Assembly (NCBI GenBank): GCA_039090855.1
Contig: CM077034.1
Coordinates: forward strand, 16,351,219 to 16,415,218
Length of the DNA stretch: 64,000 nt
Direction of reading: 5' to 3'
Origin: Macrothele yani
Taxonomy: Eukaryota; Arthropoda; Arachnida; Araneae; Macrothelidae
Made by a program: the position numbers and the translations under genes. Positions 33,301 through 45,560 of this stretch are shown here, piece after piece (positions within the stretch are counted from its first letter, which is position 1; each line of letters opens with the position of its first letter). The notes beneath the pieces were generated by a model. That model was not told the origin of the DNA. It searched no databases and saw only the letters and a program-made list of their open reading frames with translations.

Positions 33301-34000
33301 TTTCGCCAGTCAGTGTTACATTTCAAATAACGATTTCACCCGTCCATGTTACACTTGAAATAACAATTTCGCCCGTCAGTGCAACATTTCAAATAACAAT
33401 TTCGCCAGTCAATGTAACATTTCAAATAACGATTTCGCCAGTCAGTGTAACACTTCAAATAACAATTTCACCCGTCCATGTTACACTTGAAATAACAATT
33501 TCGCCAGTCAGTGTTACATTTCAAATAACGATTTCACCCGTCCATGTTACACTTGAAATAACAATTTCGCCCGTCAGTGCAACATTTCAAATAACAATTT
33601 CGCCAGTCAATGTAACATTTCAAATAACGATTTCGCCAGTCAGTGTAACACTTCAAATAACAATTTCACCCGTCCATGTTACACTTGAAATAACAATTTC
33701 GCCCGTCAGTGCAACATTTCAAATAACAATTTCGCCAGTCAATGTAACATTTCAAATAACGATTTCGCCAGTCAGTGTAACACTTCTTATAACAATTTCG
33801 CCCGTCTGTGTTACACTTGATATTGCAATTTCGCCAGTCAGTGTTACATTTCAAACAACTATTTCGCCAGTCAGTGCAACATTTTAAATAAGTTTTTCGC
33901 CAGTCAGTGTGGCATTTTAAGTAACTCTTTCGCCAATCCGTGGGAAATTTTACACAACTCCTTCGCCAGTCATTGTAAAGTTTCAAGTAGCCGTTTCATT

Positions 34001-35364
34001 GGTTAGTGTGCCACTTGAAAGGACACTTTCTCCAATCAAAGCATTACATTTTAAATAACCGTTTCACTAGGCAGTGTGACATTTTAAAATACACTTTCTC
34101 CAATCAAAGTATGACATTTTAAATAGCTGCTTCATCATTCTGTGTACTGAAAATTCTCCGAAATAGGGGGAAATTGTGTTTTAAGAACTTTTCTATCGCT
34201 GGGAACGGGTGTCACATTGCTGGCGGGTTTCTTTTTGTGAATTACTGCCTCACGGTAATAATCGTCCATGTTTGCAGAGACATAAGGTGTTAATTTGATC
34301 TGCAATGATTTTCAACTTCCGGAGTCATTATGTTTAACATGGTCGTAATTTGGATAATGCAGCTTTTGTAATCAATCAACCCCCAAGTAATCTTGAAAAT
34401 TCGATTCATGCGAGGGTCATAAAAAGTTCTCAACCCTGCTAACGACTGAGTTGGCACCGCACAGAGTTAAGCGGTCCCCTCTGACTATTTCGAGGGTGCC
34501 TCAGAGAAAGGGATCCTTTTAGAACTTCCCGTTCTCTCAGGGCGTAACTCGGTTTCCAAATCGTAAAGAGACTGAAGAAGGAGGGTAGGACTCGGGTAGT
34601 GGTGGGGGGGGGAAGCACACATTGGTGCAGTCGAAATGCAATGATCCAAGAACCCAGCTTTGTGGGGATTTCACATTCTGGAAGTGACTGAGTGGGGGGA
34701 CTCCTCCAAGAATGCTTCGACCTTCAGGGGTCAGTAATATTTGGAGGCATGATCCGGAAAGAAGCCTCAAACCTCAGAGTTGTGTTTCCCATTAGCGACC
34801 GTGGAGACCGAGTTTCGACACGTGGTACACGGCAGAGTAATCCGATCTGGAAGCTTAAAATCCCTGATACTTTTTCTCCATACGACAAAGAGCGAGAGAG
34901 AGAAAAAAGTCATAAAAAAAAAACAGCAGAGGATGAAATATTTGTCGTTTGCTCATTTGTTTCGTCGGATATATAAACAGGGAGCGATGTTGGAAGAGAG
35001 AATAATTGACAGCTTTTGGCGGATGCGAAATAGTGAGAGAGAGAGAGAGAGAGATGCAGGGTTTAAAATCTTCCTGCTGTGAAACCTGCTGCTGTCTGTG
35101 TTCTTGTTTCTTTTGAAAGCCTTCTTTAATCCCTCCTGACTCAGGACTTCTTCGTAACTTCCCACTGTTGCAGAACCGTACACATGCTTCTGCTCAACAA
35201 GCAACATTTCCATTCATGTATTTTGCTTCTTGCTTATTTTTCTTGTTTCTTCAAGAGCTCAGATGACTGTTGGTGTCGTTGTGATAAATTTGGTAACCAT
35301 ATTTTGGTATAGGTCGAATTAAGGAACTACATGTAGTTTGCTGTAATTTGGCATCAGCATCTGA
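34001..35364. other. Minisatellite fringe and unassigned DNA
   Basis: Degraded 33-bp-like units persist to about 34130. Beyond that no gene or element is supported. A (GA)n run lies at about 35034-35053. Short open frames here have no recognisable motif. Confidence 0.5.
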
Positions 35365-35480
35365 TAAAAAGGTATTTTTTTTTTTTGTCTGCTGACGGCA
35401 GATAAAAAAATTACTAAAGAGGCCCAAGCCAAGGGCACTTTGAAATTAACTTTTAAATTATCATCTTTACAGACAGCCTA
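35365..35480 (+). repeat. Flanking segment duplicated at 38517-38630
   Basis: About 110 bp including GTCTGCTGACGGCAGATAAA, GAGGCCCAAGCCAAGGGCAC and ACAGACAGCCTA recur at 38517-38630 in the same orientation, each time directly before a family X copy. Contains a small hairpin CTGC/GCAG. Its origin is unknown. Confidence 0.85.
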
Positions 35481-38400
35481 CAAAAAAAAAAACACCCCCA
35501 GGAAAAAATACCCCGAAAATTGAAAAGTGGAAAAAATGCCCCTGGAAAAAAAAAACCCCGGAAGAAATACCCACAGAACAAACGGTTCACTGTAAAGTGC
35601 CACACATCTTTCAGCAACTTGGCTACAAAAGTTCAAAAGGGGGGGGGGTCTATAAAGATTGCCGTGTCTGGGCCTACATTGATAACTGAATTGGGAAACG
35701 AATTTCGGGAAAACGTTCCATGTAAGCCAAGCGGGAATTGTACTTTAATTTGAAGAAATAAATTGCCGAGGATCCGAGATACACTTTGTGGGGAGGGGGC
35801 TCTGCCCCGAACTTTCGTAATATTATATTCTGGGTCGCTGGAGTCTGTCAGTGTATCCAGGAAGTTCCCCTTGAAGTGTCCGCGTAGTCCATGAGCATGG
35901 GGTGTAAAATGTTAAAATGGACGTAGAGCTGTAAACATTATTACCATGTTTTATATAATGAATCTGTACACGACCACAAACTTTCAGGAGGGTGGGGAAC
36001 CCCCCCCTCCCGTTTCTAAGAGCTATTCAGGGGTAAAATCGAGGATACACTGACCGACTCTAGAGGTCCAGAATATAAAATTACGGAAGTTGGGGGTGGA
36101 GCCCTCCAAACCAAGCACCTCGTATCCCTTTCACAGGCTTCACCAAACTTCTGGGGGATGGGGGATACCATTAAACACAACATGAAGCATAGAAATTACG
36201 AGCAAATCCCTAACCTTGAACACTTGTCTGCGCTCTTAGAAACTTGCACCCCACCCTCCTGAAAATTCATGGTCGTGTAGAGAATCATTATGTAAAGCAT
36301 GCTTCTAATGTTTACAGCTTTACTGCCATTTCAACATTTTGGGGACCCCCCCCCCCCAAAGCTCACGGACCTCGCGGGCGCTTCAAGGGGAACAGCCTGG
36401 ATACACTGATAGGCTTCAGCAGTCCAGAATCTAATACTACGGAAGTTGGGGGTTGAGGTCCCCCCCAAGTGTATCTCGGATTGTCGGCAATTTATTTCTT
36501 CAAATTAAAGTACAATTCTCGCTTGGCTTACATTGAAAGTTTTCGCGAAATCCGTTTCGCAATTCAGTTATCAATGTAGGCCCAGAAACGGCAATCTTTA
36601 TACCCCCCCTTTGAACTTTTGTAGCCAAGTTGCTGAAAGATGTATGGCAGGGTTGCCGGTAAATTGCCACACCGGAACACTGCCACACATCAGTGTTCCT
36701 GTGTGGCCCCAGCAAAAACAGTATTGCTGGGCCAACAGTGGGCCATTGCTGGCAGCCAGCACTGCCAGCAATGGCCCAGCACTATGTTGCCGCTGCCGAA
36801 CCGTCAATAAAATGTCCGGGCGGCCAACAGAAGGGCCAGCAGTTCAGGCCAACAGCTGGCCAACAGTTGGCACCCCATCAGTTGTCATATGCCACGACAG
36901 GGCCATCAGTGGTCCATCACAGGCAGTTGCTGCCACAAGTGGCCCTTCAGTGGCCCTGCAAGTACTTGCCAGAAATGATGGCTAGCCTAATGTGGTCCGC
37001 TAGTGGGCCGTTAGTGGCAGCGAGCAACCACGTGACGTAACTGGTGGCTTGCCGAATCTTGTCCGCCAATTTCCCAGTAGTAGCAATAATTAAAAAAAAA
37101 AAAAAAAAAAGCAAGGATAACCGCCGTTTCCTAAAGCTACAATTTTTTTTTCTACCCTTATGAAGCTTGTGAATTAACGCACTGCGATGGGGAAATTTTC
37201 TCGACAGACCGGAAAAACCACGTTTGCATTTGACTAGATTCGATCCTGGGCCGTTTACATGGAAGCCGCGCTCGCTACTGACCGGACTAATTCACGACGC
37301 TCAGGTACGTGCTGGAAGTTATCTGTTTGGTATGCAATTTGTAATCGAATGCTTCCCTTTTTCATTTTATAATATTGCGAGGTATTTTTCATAAAAGTCA
37401 GTTTCATATAATTGATAAATTAATTTTTCAACGTAACGATAGTTTTTTTGTTTTTTTTTACCTTAAGGGAACTTCACTCATTTTCAAGGCGTGTACATAC
37501 TTAGAGTCGCTTTCCAAAGTTTTGTACTGTCCTTGCCGTCTTGAAAAGAGATTGTTGAATAAATATATATTTTCCCGGGTTCATGTCACATTCTGTTACA
37601 TTTTTAACGTTGTGTCTTTCCTTTCCGTTGTCCGAAGCTACATTTGTTTTAAAGAGTAAAAGATATTTTATTTTACTTCTCGTTATTTTTAGAAGCGAAT
37701 TCCTCCCAGTCTTGTGTATTCAACCCATGGATGAGTACACCACATACCGTTGCTTTTTTTTTCTTTCAAATAATTAATAAATTTTGTACGCGTATAATTC
37801 TTTTTTTTTTTCCCAACAAACGCTATTTTAATGGTTTTCCAGGATATGTGTTTCAAGCGGTTTCAAATTTTTTCTTGTTATTTATCCACTCCATTCCACG
37901 AATTGTGATTCATGGGAATGGAGTGGGTGTATTTCATGGCTGTAATCTAGTATTTCACGGCTTAATCTGATATCTTCGTCGACGTAGAATTTCATTAGGA
38001 AATTAATTCGCCTCTCCACATATGGATTTTTTTCTTAACATCCACTAATATAACACGATGGCGATAGCGTCGTCTTCAACTAACTGGTACCATGAGAGAC
38101 ACAGCAAGTGTTGCTTCCGCGCATGCGCAGTCCCGATGCTTCCACCTGCTGTTGGGGGTTGCATTGGTTGCCAGCAACGGGCCACTAGTGGCACTTGCTT
38201 GGAGGCCCACAATTCACGGCGATGCTGCAGGGCCATCAATGGCTCGCCAACTGATAGCGCTGCCACCAACGGACCACTACCGGGCCGTGAGCGGCAGATT
38301 TCAGCCAGCAGTGACCCATCACTGCCAGCTGGTGGCCAGCAGTTTCCCAGCACTTGTGTTTTTGCTGGGGCAGTTTACAGTGAACCGTTTGTTCTGGGTG

Positions 38401-38514
38401 TATTTCTTCCGGGGGTATTTTTTCCGGGGGCATTTTTTCCGCTTTTCAGTTCTCGGGGGTATTTTCTCCGGGGGTATTTTTTCCCGGGGGTATTTTTTAC
38501 CGTTTACCTGTTAA
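35481..38514. mobile_element. Foldback family X, copy X3, interrupted by element P
   Basis: X sequence at 35481-36707 and 38370-38514. The left arm begins within the A-rich and CCCC-rich end. The right arm carries the hairpin and the GGGGTATTTTTTCC end. Element P sits between GTGTGGC and GCAGTTTACAG, where intact X reads GTGTGGCAGTTTACAG. Confidence 0.8.
36708..38369. mobile_element. Element P copy B, complete, about 1.66 kb
   Basis: Short terminal inverted repeats CCCAGCAAAAACA and TGTTTTTGCTGGG bound it, with a 2-bp duplication GC (36706-36707 and 38370-38371). Subterminal regions are rich in GCTGG/CCAGC repeats. The middle contains the tRNA-like SINE-B segment (near 37150-37310) and one 160-bp unit with a strong hairpin. 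No transposase was found, so it is non-autonomous. I do not recognise the superfamily. Confidence 0.85.
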
Positions 38515-39485
38515 AAAGTATTTTTTTGTCTGCTGACGGCAGATAAAAAATTACTAAAGAGGCCCAGGCCAAGGGCACTTTTAAAATTAACTTTTAAATT
38601 ATCATCATCACAGACAGCCTAGAAAAAAAAAAAAACAGGACGAAATCAAAAGTGCTATTTTAACCGGATGTAGGTAAAAACACCCCCAGGGGAAAATACC
38701 CCCGAAAATTGAAAAGTGGAAAAAATGCCCCTGAAGAAATACCCACAGAACAAACAGTTCACTGTAAACTGCCACACAGGAACACTGATGTGTGGCAGTG
38801 TTCCGGTGTGACAATTTACCTGTAATCGGTAAAAAAGTCCGAGGAAAAAAAGTCCAGGAAAAAAAGTCCGAGGAAAAAAAGTACAGGAAAAAAAAAGTCC
38901 GACGAAAAAAGGCCAGGAAAAAAAGTCCGAGACGGGCGTTTTGATTGTCATCATGGGCTAACTAATAAATCGATTTGACATACTGTTTGAATGTTGGGAG
39001 TGGGGGGTGGTACTTTCATTATTTACCTAGTGTGGTGGGGTTGCCGGAAAACCGCCACACAGGAAAACTGCCACACGTTTTTCACTAAGGGGCCGGGCAC
39101 AAAGTGCTATTCTTCAGAGGAACACTTTGAATGTGTGGCAGTTTTCCAAGTTTCCGAATTATGTTTTAGTTTTCCAAAGGCACCTAACGACGGGAAGCAG
39201 CTTCTTTGTTTGTCTAAATTTTCACGCCGGTTCATACCAGTTTAATGTGACTGGCCGCAAAAGTTCAACAGGAGGGTGGGGCGTATAAAGATCGCCGTAC
39301 ATTTCTTAAAACTACAGTGTTCGACGAAACAACAGAATTACACATGACTCATGCAGTGTTCAGAAAAGGACGATAAGGGGTATTTTTAATTAATAACGCT
39401 GCACTTGTGCTTAGGCAGTAAATATTTACATAACATGTCAAGGTTGTAATACTTTTCTTTTACTTAATTAATTCATAGGGCCTAT

Positions 39486-40495
39486 CATCATCATCATTGT
39501 CAACCATTATCAATCCACTGCTGGACGAAGGTCTCCCCAAGTTTCCTCCACAACGGTCTGTCTTGTGCCAGTCTCCTCCATGTCACCCCTGCATACTTTC
39601 GAATTTCATCCACCCATCTCCCATGTGGTCTTCTTCTGGGTCTTTTCCTGTCTCTTGGAATCCAATCTAAAGTTTCGGCTGTCCATCGATGGTCTGTCCT
39701 TCTGGCAGTATGTCCAGCCCATTGCCATTTCAGGGATTTAACTCTGATCATGATGTCTTCCACTCTTGTCCTTTTTCGTATCCACGAGTTCCTGTTCTTA
39801 TCTCTCCTGGTTACACCAAGCATGCACCTCTCCATGCTGCTTTTAGTTGTCTGCAGCCTTTGTATGTCTCTTTTAGTTAAGGTCCACGTCTCTGCACCAT
39901 ACGAAAGCACTGGAAGGATGCATTGATAAAACACTTTTCTTTTAAGACATAATGGCATATTGCTCTTGAAAATTATGCTGTTTCTTCCAAAAGCTCTCCA
40001 GGCAAGTTTTGTACGCCGATTAATTTCTTCATCAATGTGACCCTCACTTGATATCTGCTGTCCAAGATAAACGTCCCTGTCTCTTATCTCCAGCTTTTCT
40101 CCATCAATCGATAAATCTTCATTTCTTGTAAAAGCATTGAACATCACTTTTGTCTTCTGAAAGTTCATTTTTAATCCCACTTCTTTACTCTTGTCAGCAA
40201 GTTCCTGGATCATACTCTGCAGCTCTGATGGGGTAGTTGCAAAAATGACTACGTCATCAGCAAAACGAAGGTGGGTTAGATAATCTCCATTAATCTTTAT
40301 CCCCTTGTTTTCCCAGGTCAGCGACTGAAAAACACCCTCCAATGTGGCATTAAAGAGCTTCGGAGATATGGTGTCACCTTGTCTCACTCCCTTTCCAATT
40401 TTTATGTGTGTTGTATTTTCAAACAGCCTAATCTTTGCACTTGCATTTTCATAGATGTTATTAATAATATTAATGTATGCATCTTCAATACCGCA
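39486..40495 (-). mobile_element. RTE-type LINE, 5'-truncated copy 4
   Basis: The CATCATCATC tail is at 39486. GGCCTAT flanks it at 39479-39485 and 40496-40502. The opposite arm of the foldback element, near 45540-45562, shows the same locus without the LINE (complement of ATAGGGCCTATACC), so the insertion postdates formation of the arms. Confidence 0.95.
39500..40495 (-). CDS. RTE-type reverse transcriptase C-terminal fragment, open
   Basis: Open from the truncation point to the native stop, about 330 codons. Contains RQGDTISP, the catalytic FADDVVIF, QELADKSKEVGLK, RTKLAWRAFGRNS and the HGRWVDEIRKYAG tail. Earlier RT blocks, including the first catalytic Asp, are missing, so the fragment cannot be an active polymerase. 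Small substitutions relative to copy 1 (for example RDRDVYLG for TDTYVYLG) are visible. Confidence 0.85.
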   Translation of the reverse strand, partial: CGIEDAYINIINNIYENASAKIRLFENTTHIKIGKGVRQGDTISPKLFNATLEGVFQSLTWENKGIKINGDYLTHLRFADDVVIFATTPSELQSMIQELADKSKEVGLKMNFQKTKVMFNAFTRNEDLSIDGEKLEIRDRDVYLGQQISSEGHIDEEINRRTKLAWRAFGRNSIIFKSNMPLCLKRKVFYQCILPVLSYGAETWTLTKRDIQRLQTTKSSMERCMLGVTRRDKNRNSWIRKRTRVEDIMIRVKSLKWQWAGHTARRTDHRWTAETLDWIPRDRKRPRRRPHGRWVDEIRKYAGVTWRRLAQDRPLWRKLGETFVQQWIDNG

Positions 40496-40502
40496 GGCCT
40501 AT

Positions 40503-41095
40503 ACCTTGGCCTTTTTAACAGCTTTTAATCCGCCGACTTCATATTCATAACGTTTACGTATAAAATAAAATCAATAGCATTGCGCTTTTGCTTAGGCACT
40601 AAATATTAATTTATAGGATCTAGGCCCAGGCCTTTTTAACAGTTTTTATTCTACCAATGTAATATTGACAGCATTTACATGTCAAATCAAGTTAATAATA
40701 ATGCGCCTTTACTTAGGCAGCCTAGGCCCTCTTACTAGTTTTTTATTTAACCGATGTCATATTCACAACGTTTACACAGCAAACCAAGTTCATAATATTA
40801 GGCGTTTACTGAGGCACGAAATATTAATTTATGGGCCCTAGGCCTAAGCCGTTTTAGTAGTTTTTATTCTACGGATGCCATATTCATAACGTTAACATAT
40901 CAACTCAAGTTAATAATATTCCGCTTGTACTTAAGCACTAAATATTGTTTCATTGGCCCTTGGCTTAGACCTTTTTTAACAGTTTTTATTCAAACGATTT
41001 CATATTCATAACGTTTATGTATGAACTGAAGTTAACCATATTGCACTTTTACTTAGGCACTAGTTATTAATTTATTGGCCCTATGCCTAGTATAA
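40503..41095 (-). repeat. About five ~120-bp inner units, left foldback arm
   Basis: Repeated blocks AACAGTTTTTATTCTACC, CATATTCATAACGTTTAC, TTAATAATATTGCGC and CTTAGGCACTAAATATTAAT recur about every 120 bp. They are diverged, so this is an old array. Confidence 0.8.
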
Positions 41096-41173
41096 TTAAT
41101 ATTGAATGCCTAAATAAAAGGGAATGCTGTTAACCTGACTTGGTACATAAACTTTATGAATATGACATCGGTA

Positions 41174-44100
41174 CCCAGCAAAAACAGTATTGCTGGGCCA
41201 GCAGTGGGCCATTTCCGGCAGCCAGCACTGCCAGCAATGGCCCAGCACTATGTTGCCGCTGCCGAACCGCCAATAAAATGTCCGGGCGGCCAACAGCTGG
41301 CCAACAGTTGGCACCCCATCAGTTGTCATATGCCACAACAGGGCCATCAGTGGTCCATCACAGGCAGTAGCTGCCACAAGTGGCCCTTCAGTGGCCCTGC
41401 AAGCACGTTCCAGAGATGATGGCTAGCCTAATGTGGTTCGCTAGTGGGCCGTGTTAGTGGCAGCCAGCAACAACGTGACATAACTGGTGGCTTGCCGAAT
41501 CTTGTCCGCCAATTTCCCAGTAGTAGCAATAATAAAAAAAAATGCAAGGATAACCGCAGTTTCCTAAAGCTACAATTTTTTTTTTTCCTACCCTTACGAA
41601 GCTCGTGAATTAACGCACTGCGCTGGGGAAATTTTCTCAAAAGACCGGAAAAACGCCTGTTTGCATCTGACTAGATTCGATCCCGGGCCGATTGCGCTCG
41701 CTACCGACCGGACTAATTCACCTCGTTCGTCCATGTGCTGGGAGCTATCTGTTTGGTATGAAATTTGTAATCGAATGCTTCCCTCTTTCATTTTATAATA
41801 TTGCGAGGTATTTTTCATAAAAGTCAGTTTCATATAATTCACAAATTAATTTTTTCAACGTAACGATTGTTTTTTTTTTTTTTTTTTTTTACCTTAAGGG
41901 AACTTCACTCATTTTCAAGGCGTGTACATACTTAGAGTCGCTTTCCAAAGTTTTGTACTGTCCTTGCCGTCTTGAAAAGAGATTGTTGGATAAATATATA
42001 TTTACCCGGGTTCATGTCACATTCTGTTACATTTCTAACGTTGTGTCTTTCCTTTCCGTTGTCCGAAGCTACATTTGTTTTAAAGAGTAAAAGATATTTT
42101 ATTTTACTTCTCGTTATTTTTAGAAGCAAATTCCTCCCAGTCTTGTGTATTCAACCCATGGATGAGTACACCACATAGCGTCGCTTTTTTTTCTTTCAAA
42201 TAATTAATAAATTTTGTACGCGTATAATTCTTTTTTTTTTTCCCCCAACAAACGCTATTTTAATGGTTTTCCAGGATATTTGTTTCAAGTGGTTTCAAAT
42301 TTTTTCTTGTTATTCATCCACTCCATTCCATGAATTGTTATTCATGGGAATGGAGTGGGTGTATTTCATGTCTGTAATCTAGTATTTCACGGCTTAATCT
42401 GATATCTTCGTCACCGTAAAATTTCATTAGGAAATTAATTCGCCTCTCCACATATGGATTTTTTTCTTGTTGTTCATCCACTCCATTCCATGAATTGTTA
42501 TTCATGGGAATGGAGTGGGTGTATTTCATGGCTGTAATCTAGTATTTCACGGCTTAATCTGATATCTTCGTCGACGTAAAATTTCATTAGGAAATTAATT
42601 CGCCTCTCCACATATGGATTTTTTTTTTGTTGTTCATCCACTCCATTCCATGAATTGTTATTCATGGGAATGGAGAGGGTGTATTCCATGGCTGTAATCT
42701 AGTATTTCACGGCTTAATCTGATATCTTCGTCGACGTAAAATTTCATTAGGAAATTAATTCGCCTCTCCACATATGGATTTTTTTTTGTTGTTCATCCAC
42801 TCCATTCCATGAATTGTTATTCATGGGAATGGAGTGGGTGTATTTCATGTCTGTAATCTAGTATTTCACGGCTTAATCTGATATCTTCGTCACCGTAAAA
42901 TTTCACTAGGAAATTAATTCGCCTCTCCACATATGGATTTTTTTCTTGTTGTTCATCCACTCCATTCCATGAATTGTTATTCATGGGAATGGAGTGGGTG
43001 TATTTCATGGCTGTAATCTAGTATTTCACGGCTTAATCTGATATCTTCGTCGACGTAAAATTTCATTAGGAAATTAATTCGCCTCTCCACATATGGATTT
43101 TTTCTTGTTGTTCATCCACTCCATTCCATGAATTGTTATTCATGGGAATGGAGTGGGTGTATTTCATGGCTGTAATCTAGTATTTCACGGCTTAATCTGA
43201 TATCTTCGTCGACGTAAAATTTCATTAGGAAATTAATTCGCCTCTCCACATATGGATTTTTTTTTGTTGTTCATCCACTCCATTCCATGAATTGTTATTC
43301 ATGGGAATGGAGTGGGTGTATTTCATGTCTGTAATCTAGTATTTCACGGCTTAATCTGATATCTTCGTCACCGTAAAATTTCATTAGGAAATTAATTCGC
43401 CTCTCCACATATGGATTTTTTTCTTGTTGTTCATCCACTCCATTCCATGAATTGTTATTCATGGGAATGGAGTGGGTGTATTTCATGGCTGTAATCTAGT
43501 ATTTCACGGCTTAATCTGATATCTTCGTCACCGTAAAATTTCATTAGGAAATTAATTCGCCTCTCCACATATGGATTTTTTTCTTGTTGTTCATCCACTC
43601 CATTCCATGAATTGTTATTCATGGGAATGGAGTGGGTGTATTTCATGGCTGTAATCTAGTATTTCACGGCTTAATCTGATATCTTCGTCGACGTAAAATT
43701 TCATTAGGAAATTAATTCGCCTCTCCACATATGGATTTTTTTCTTGTTGTTCATCCACTCCATTCCATGAATTGTTATTCATGGGAATGGAGTGGGTGTG
43801 TTTCATGGCTGTAATCTAGTATTTCACGGCTTAATCTGATATCTTCGTCGACGTAAAATTTCATTAGGAAATTAATTCGCCTCTCCACATATGGATTTTT
43901 TTTTTGTTGTTCATCCACTCCATTCCATGAATTGTTATTCATGGGAATGGAGTGGGTGTATTTCATGTCTGTAATCTAGTATTTCACGGCTTAATCTGAT
44001 ATCTTCGTCACCGTAAAATTTCATTAGGAAATTAATTCGCCTCTCCACATATGGATTTTTTTCTTGTTGTTCATCCACTCCATTCCATGAATTGTTATTC

Positions 44101-45037
44101 ATGGGAATGGAGTGGGTGTATTTCATGGCTGTAATCTAGTATTTCACGGCTTAATCTGATATCTTCGTCGACGTAAAATTTCATTAGGAAATTAATTCGC
44201 CTCTCCACATATGGATTTTTTTTTGTTGTTCATCCACTCCATTCCATGAATTGTTATTCATGGGAATGGAGTGGGTGTATTTCATGGCTGTAATCTAGTA
44301 TTTCACGGCTTAATCTGATATCTTCGTCGACGTAAAATTTCATTAGGAAATTAATTCGCCTCTCCACATATGGATTTTTTTTTTGTTGTTCATCCACTCC
44401 ATTCCATGAATTGTTATTCATGGGAATGGAGTGGGTGTATTTCATGGCTGTAATCTAGTATTTCACGGCTTAATCTGATATCTTCGTCGACGTAAAATTT
44501 CATTAGGAAATTAATTCGCCTCTCCACATATGGATTTTTTTTTGTTGTTCATCCACTCCATTCCATGAATTGTTATTCATGGGAATGGAGTGGGTGTATT
44601 TCATGGCTGTAATCTAGTATTTCACGGCTTAATCTGATATCTTCGTCGACGTAAAATTTCATTAGGAAATTAATTCGCCTCTCCACATATGGATTTTTTT
44701 CTTAACATCCACTAAAATAACACGATGGCGATAGCGTCGTCTTCAACTAACTGGTACCATGAGAGACACACCAAGTGTTGCTTCTGCGCATGCGCAGTCC
44801 CGATGCTTCCACCTGCTGTTGGGGGGTTGCATTGGTTGCCAGCAACGGGCCACTAGTGGCACTTGCTTGGAGACCCACAATTCACGGCAATGCTGCAGGG
44901 CCATCAATGGCTCGCCAGCTGATAGCGCTGCCACCAACGGACCACTACCGGGCCGTGAGCGGCAGATTTCAGCCAGCAGTGATCCATCACTGCCAGCTGG
45001 TGGCCAGCAGTTTCCCAGCACTTGTGGTTTTGCTGGG
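41174..45037. mobile_element. Element P copy C, 3.86 kb, internally expanded
   Basis: Bounded by CCCAGCAAAAACA (41174) and GGTTTTGCTGGG (45037), with TA duplicated on each side (41172-41173 and 45038-45039). It is collinear with copy B except that the single 160-bp hairpin unit of B is present about fifteen times here. It lies near the centre of the large foldback element, in its right arm. No transposase. Confidence 0.88.
42300..44700 (+). repeat. 160-bp array, about fifteen units, inside element P
   Basis: Units begin CATCCACTCCATTCCATGAA and recur at intervals of about 159-160 bp, varying by T-run length. Each holds a long hairpin, CCACTCCATTCC with GGAATGGAGTGG around a small loop. Two variants alternate irregularly: TCGTCGACG with GGCTGTAATC, and TCGTCACCG with GTCTGTAATC. 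Each unit also yields a 63-codon minus-strand frame, which is a by-product of repetition. Confidence 0.95.
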
Positions 45038-45039
45038 TA

Positions 45040-45560
45040 GAATAAAAAGTATTAAAGAAAGCTAGGCATAGGGCCTATGAATTAATACTTAGTGCCCAAG
45101 TAAAACCGCAATGTTATTAACTTTATTTGATGTGTAAACGTTGTGAATATGACATCGGTGGAGTAAAAACAAATAAAAAAGCCTAGGCGTAGGGTCTATA
45201 AATTAATATTTCGTGCCTACGTAAACGCCCAATATTATTAACTTGATTTGCTGTGTGAACGTTGTGAATATAACATTGGTTAAATAAAAAACTAGTAAAA
45301 GGGCCTAGGCTCTTGAATTAATATTTCGTGCCTAAGTAAACGGGCATTATTATTAACTTGATTTCACGTGTAAACGCTGTCAGTATTATATTGGTAGAAT
45401 AAAAACTGTTGAAAAGGCCTAGGTCTAGGGCCTATAAATTAAGATTTAGTGCCTAAGCAAAAGCGCAATGCTATTGATTTTATTTTATACGTAAACGTTA
45501 TGAATATGAAGTCGGCGGATTAAAAGCTGTTAAAAAGGCCAAGGTATAGGCCCTATGAAT
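45040..45560 (+). repeat. About four to five ~120-bp inner units, right foldback arm
   Basis: Complement of the units at 40503-41095, containing GCCTAGGCGTAGGG-like, GTGCCTAAGTAAA and GAATATGACATCGGT blocks at similar spacing. Part of the inverted arm. Confidence 0.8.

Larger units (their letters stand above)
28985..34000 (-). repeat. 33-bp minisatellite, about 100 or more units
   Basis: The unit is GTCAGTGTAACACTTCAAAT followed by AACAATTTCGCCA (33 bp), with variants CCCGTCTATG and CCAGTCAATG. Three units lie at 28985-29094; after element P the array resumes at 30632 and decays past 33900. A six-unit higher-order repeat of 198 bp recurs at about 32776, 32974, 33172, 33370 and 33568. A block of about 900 bp is duplicated at a distance of 897 bp (for example 30901 and 31798). 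Because 33 is divisible by three, minus-strand frames run for several units with an 11-residue repeat containing DWRN. Confidence 0.95.

Noticed and set aside
42338..44445. Repeated 63-codon minus-strand frames (KYTHSIPMNNNSW type)
   Set aside because: One per 160-bp unit, ended by the frame shift between units. Explained by repetition of a hairpin sequence.
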